Both the position numbers and the translations under genes were made by a program. Of a DNA stretch of 64,000 bases, positions 61,237 to 64,000 are shown in pieces; position 1 is the first letter of the stretch, and every line of letters starts with the position of its first letter. Origin of the DNA: Dromiciops gliroides. Lineage: Eukaryota > Chordata > Mammalia > Microbiotheria > Microbiotheriidae. The notes beneath the pieces are model-generated. The model was not told the origin of the DNA. It was given only the letters and a program-made list of their open reading frames with translations, and made no database searches. Where the stretch lies: the NCBI RefSeq assembly GCF_019393635.1, contig NC_057862.1, positions 701,347,825 through 701,411,824 on the forward strand. The letters are read 5' to 3'.

Positions 61237-61306
61237 GTATCAAGTGTCTGAGGCCAGATTTGAACTCAGGTACTTCTGAATTCAGGGCTGTGCCATCTAG
61301 CTCCCC
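61237..61306 (-). mobile_element. CORE-SINE, right half
   Basis: gtatcaagtgtctgaggcca ... tgccatctagctcccc. Continues the SINE cut at 57355. Confidence 0.88.
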
Positions 61307-61309
61307 CTG

Positions 61310-61555
61310 TCCTTCATTCTTGAAGAAAACGATGACATTGGGGTGATGTTAGGACTTATACTGAAGTGAATTTAAGTGAGAGGGGGTTGTGCAAGGTCAC
61401 CACCCTCAATCTCCTCCAGAGCAATCTGGGTCTAGTGGCAAGATATATATGAGGGTGACTGAAGATGTCCCAGGATGTTTCAAGGTGGTTGAAGTTATGT
61501 GACTTGCCTAGGGTCACAAAGCTAGTAAGTGTCTGAGGTGAGATTTGCACTCAGG
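61310..61555 (-). repeat. Unnamed interspersed repeat, copy 2
   Basis: The reverse strand shares the atcacc ... gatgtcat ... gaa(t/c)aaagga wording with 31394-31625 and carries SINE-like acaaagctagtaagtgtctg. Confidence 0.5.
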
Positions 61556-61780
61556 TCCAATTAAGTGTTTCTTCTATTTTTGTCATTCTTTTGCTTTTGT
61601 TTAATTACTACTTGATGTCTCATAAACTCATTAGTTTAATTTGCTTAATTCTAATTTTTAAGGATTTTTTTTCAGTGAGCTTTTGTGCTTCCTTTTCCAT
61701 TTGACCAATTCTACTTTTTAAGGCATTTTTTCCTTCCTCCCCTTTTTCTCAGCAAGATCAATTTATTACTTAGGCTAGTC

Positions 61781-62031
61781 ATAATGGATGAATTGAGTCA
61801 ATGGCCTCTTTCAATGACCATGAGTGAGAGCTGACAGGATTTTTCATTACAATTAGCAAGATGACAGAAAAGAAAATCTGAGCAACATAGGTGTATGTTC
61901 ATTTATTTTTATTTTTGAAAATAATAACCTTTTTAATTGAAAGTTTTGAGTTCAAAATTCTATCCCTTCTTCCCTCCCTTTTCCCTATCCTGAGTTGGTG
62001 AGAAAACACATATAGGTTATACATGTGCAGT
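61781..62031. other. Unassigned, then antisense L1 3' UTR
   Basis: From about 61905 it matches L1 3' UTR in reverse, continuing at 62674. Confidence 0.5.
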
Positions 62032-62673
62032 TGATGTGGGCAGGAAATTTGGGGTCAAATTGATTATGAGTCATCCCAAAAGAATTACAAGACTCAGTGA
62101 CTCAGTTTACCAAGTTTTATTGCAATGCTGTGAGTGATCACAGGGAGAGAACCAGAAAAGTGGTTAGGTATCTCTCAAATAGTGAAAGAAAGACAGTCAT
62201 ATTTATAGTATAGATAAATTGATTATTAGTCTCATAATAATCTTAAGGGAGGGCCTGTCCTACTCATTATAATATTCTCCACCTAGGGGTGTTACAAGGG
62301 AGGGCTTTTCCTAATTTGGATTTCCTGGGGTACTAAACCAACCCCCGAGGGAGGTACCTTTTTCAGTGTAGGTATGTTTTGGGGGTTTATAGGTCATAAG
62401 GTGAATCTGGGGACAAATTTGGCCTTTTCTGATTCCCATGGCTAGTTTCAAAATATAATAATTTTTTTTTTTTAGAATTTCTATAGCCTTGTCATTTCCT
62501 TTATTGTTATTTTGATCTGACCCATTTTGGTCCGTTATGGATACTGATCACTGTGGGTATGAGAACCTAGCATTTTGACTTGTAAGTTATCCATTAACTT
62601 TTTAGAGCTAATATCTGTATTAAAGCTTGGGTCTTAGGTTTTTCTGTTTACCCTTTTTTCACCTCCTACATCA
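62032..62673 (-). mobile_element. Solo LTR2, antisense
   Basis: tgatgtgggcagg ... cctcctacatca. Flanks cagt/caat resemble a decayed 4-bp duplication inside L1 3' UTR. Confidence 0.88.
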
Positions 62674-63183
62674 CAATTATGTAAAACATTACCATGTAGT
62701 CAATTCGTATAAGAAAATTCAAATAAAAGAAAAAATGAAAAAATGAAAGTGAAAAATAGAATGCTTCAGTCTGTGTTCAATTAATATCAATTCTTTCTCT
62801 GGAGGTGGATAATATGCTTCATCATTATTCCTTTGCGATTGTCTTGGATTGTATTGTTGAGAATAGTTGTCATTCACAGTTCTTTGTCTAACATTATTGG
62901 GGTCACTGTGCACAATGTTGTCTTGGTTTTGCCCACTTTACTATATATGAGTTCATACAAGCCTTTCCAAGCCTTTTTGATATTGTCCTGCTTGTCATTT
63001 CTTTCTTTCTTTTTTTCTTATTTTTTGGAAGGCAATGAGGGTTAAGTGACTTGCACAGGGTCACACAGCTAGTAAGTATCATGTGTCTGAGGACAAATTT
63101 GAACTCAGGTCCTCCTGAATCCAGGTCCAGTGCTTTATCAACTGTGCCACCTAGCTTCCCCCTTGTCATTTCTTAAAGCACAA
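62674..63183 (-). mobile_element. Antisense L1 3' UTR
   Basis: gtaaaacattaccatg ... tcttggattg; same segment as at 360-715 and 52168-52660. Split by the SINE at 63003-63161. Confidence 0.8.
63003..63161 (-). mobile_element. CORE-SINE in L1 3' UTR
   Basis: Target duplication cttgtcatttct (62991-63002 and 63162-63173). Confidence 0.95.
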
Positions 63184-63668
63184 TGTTATGGGTCCAGAGG
63201 ACCCCAGAAGTTCTCTGGGGTACATCAAAGAACCTTCTCCTTGAGAAACTAAACCAAAGGACAGACACACCTAAAGAGATAAGTGGAAGGAGATGGGACT
63301 GAGCTAGCTCCAGGACCACCACCCTTCATTCAAGTCTCCCCCACCCCTGGGGAGATAAGATTAGGTGTGGCTGCTGCCTTTGTGGCAGGAGGAGAGATGG
63401 CTTGAGATCTGCAGCCACCCCTCACTCAACTTCCCCAGCCACCACCAGAGAGGGGTGGTCCTCCCTCAATATGGGAACTTTCCACAGTCAGACAATCACC
63501 TCATCAGACCACCATCAGTCCTCTATAACAGTAACTGCCTGTCTCTTGCTCGAGGAGATTGGTATCTCAGAGCCACGCTCTGTGCTATGCCTTCTCCCCC
63601 TGAGAAGTCTAAGGACTTCTTTCATGGTTTCCTTTCCCTTCCCCTTCCCCTTTCCTTCCCTTCCCTGT
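63184..63668 (+). mobile_element. LTR4 copy, sense, truncated
   Basis: tgttatgggtccagag ... ctctataacagtaact ... ends in C/T-rich sequence. Reverse of the copies at 58600-59144 and 60779-61236. Confidence 0.8.
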
Positions 63669-63697
63669 GAAGTGAAAAAAAAAATGGAGTGAAAAAT

Positions 63698-63869
63698 CTC
63701 CATTTTTCATTAGAATTTCTATACCCTTGTCATTCACTCTAAGGTCATCATGGCCTCTCTCCCTCTGTGGGTACGATAACCCAACATAATTTATCCATTT
63801 TAGAACTAATATCTGAATTAGAGCTTAGGTTTTCCTATTAACCTTTTTTTTTTTTTTGCCTCCTACATG
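63698..63869 (-). mobile_element. LTR2 fragment, antisense
   Basis: catttttcattagaatttct ... gcctcctacatga; only the U3 end of LTR2 remains. Confidence 0.75.
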
Positions 63870-64000
63870 AAACTGTTGTAGGATGAATTGAGCAGAACCA
63901 GGAGAACATTGTGCACAGAGACAGCAATACTGTTGGAGGAAGAACTATGACTTAACTATTCTTAACAAGATAATGATCCAAGACAATCCCAATGAAACAT
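63870..64000 (+). mobile_element. L1 3' UTR, runs off the window
   Basis: gaattgagcagaaccaggag ... acaatgatccaagacaatccc-like sequence of L1 3' ends. Confidence 0.7.

Larger units (their letters stand above)
56800..61780 (-). mobile_element. Base layer of the nest: antisense L1/HAL1 ORF1 fragment (56800-57282 and 61556-61780)
   Basis: Both ends match the ORF1 copies at 7577-8753 (minus strand) in order, so everything between was inserted later. SINEs and LTRs fill the gap. Confidence 0.7.

Overview
The window is mammalian, almost certainly marsupial, genomic DNA. It is packed with tRNA-derived CORE-SINEs that carry the MIR-type core (gtgtgaccctgggcaagtcactta) and an A-rich tail. It also holds marsupial-type L1 fragments, class I (gammaretrovirus-like) endogenous retroviruses and KRAB zinc-finger sequences. 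Exons are split by long repeat-filled introns, and almost every open frame outside the zinc-finger exons is a by-product of repeats. The species cannot be fixed from sequence alone.

Layout. 1-4.8 kb: antisense L1, then an intronless, broken KRAB-C2H2 zinc-finger copy on + (1119-3398). 4.8-10.3 kb: an old antisense L1 ORF2 interrupted by an antisense ORF2-less (half-L1-like) element. 10.3-14.2 kb: a decayed + strand class I ERV (gag, protease, RT), hit by two tandem SINEs and an antisense LTR. 14.2-18.3 kb: L1 3' ends, including a younger 1.1-kb insertion, and an LTR that splits a SINE. 18.3-21.8 kb: a complete half-L1-like element with an intact 331-codon ORF1 and a target-site duplication. 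21.8-25.6 kb: mostly unrecognised sequence with SINEs. 25.6-28.1 kb: antisense ERV gag and a solo LTR.

28.3-42.5 kb: the one apparently intact protein gene, a minus-strand KRAB-C2H2 zinc-finger gene. Its four coding exons join in phase into 671 codons: start exon 40811-40843, KRAB-A 39290-39416 (127 bp), KRAB-B 37643-37738 (96 bp), zinc-finger exon 28358-30117. A CpG island (about 41.5-42.48 kb) looks like its promoter. A 5.56-kb minus-strand provirus (42487-48050, ATGG duplications, proline-type primer site, no env) sits directly upstream.

48-64 kb: solo LTRs of at least four families, an ERV gag/protease remnant, L1 pieces, and a deep nest at 56.8-61.8 kb (L1 ORF1 <- SINE <- LTR4 pair <- L1 and LTR1 <- LTR2). 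Several layers carry visible duplications.

The window reads as a KRAB zinc-finger locus surrounded by the retroelements that such proteins typically silence. That functional link is inference; nothing here shows which element this protein binds.
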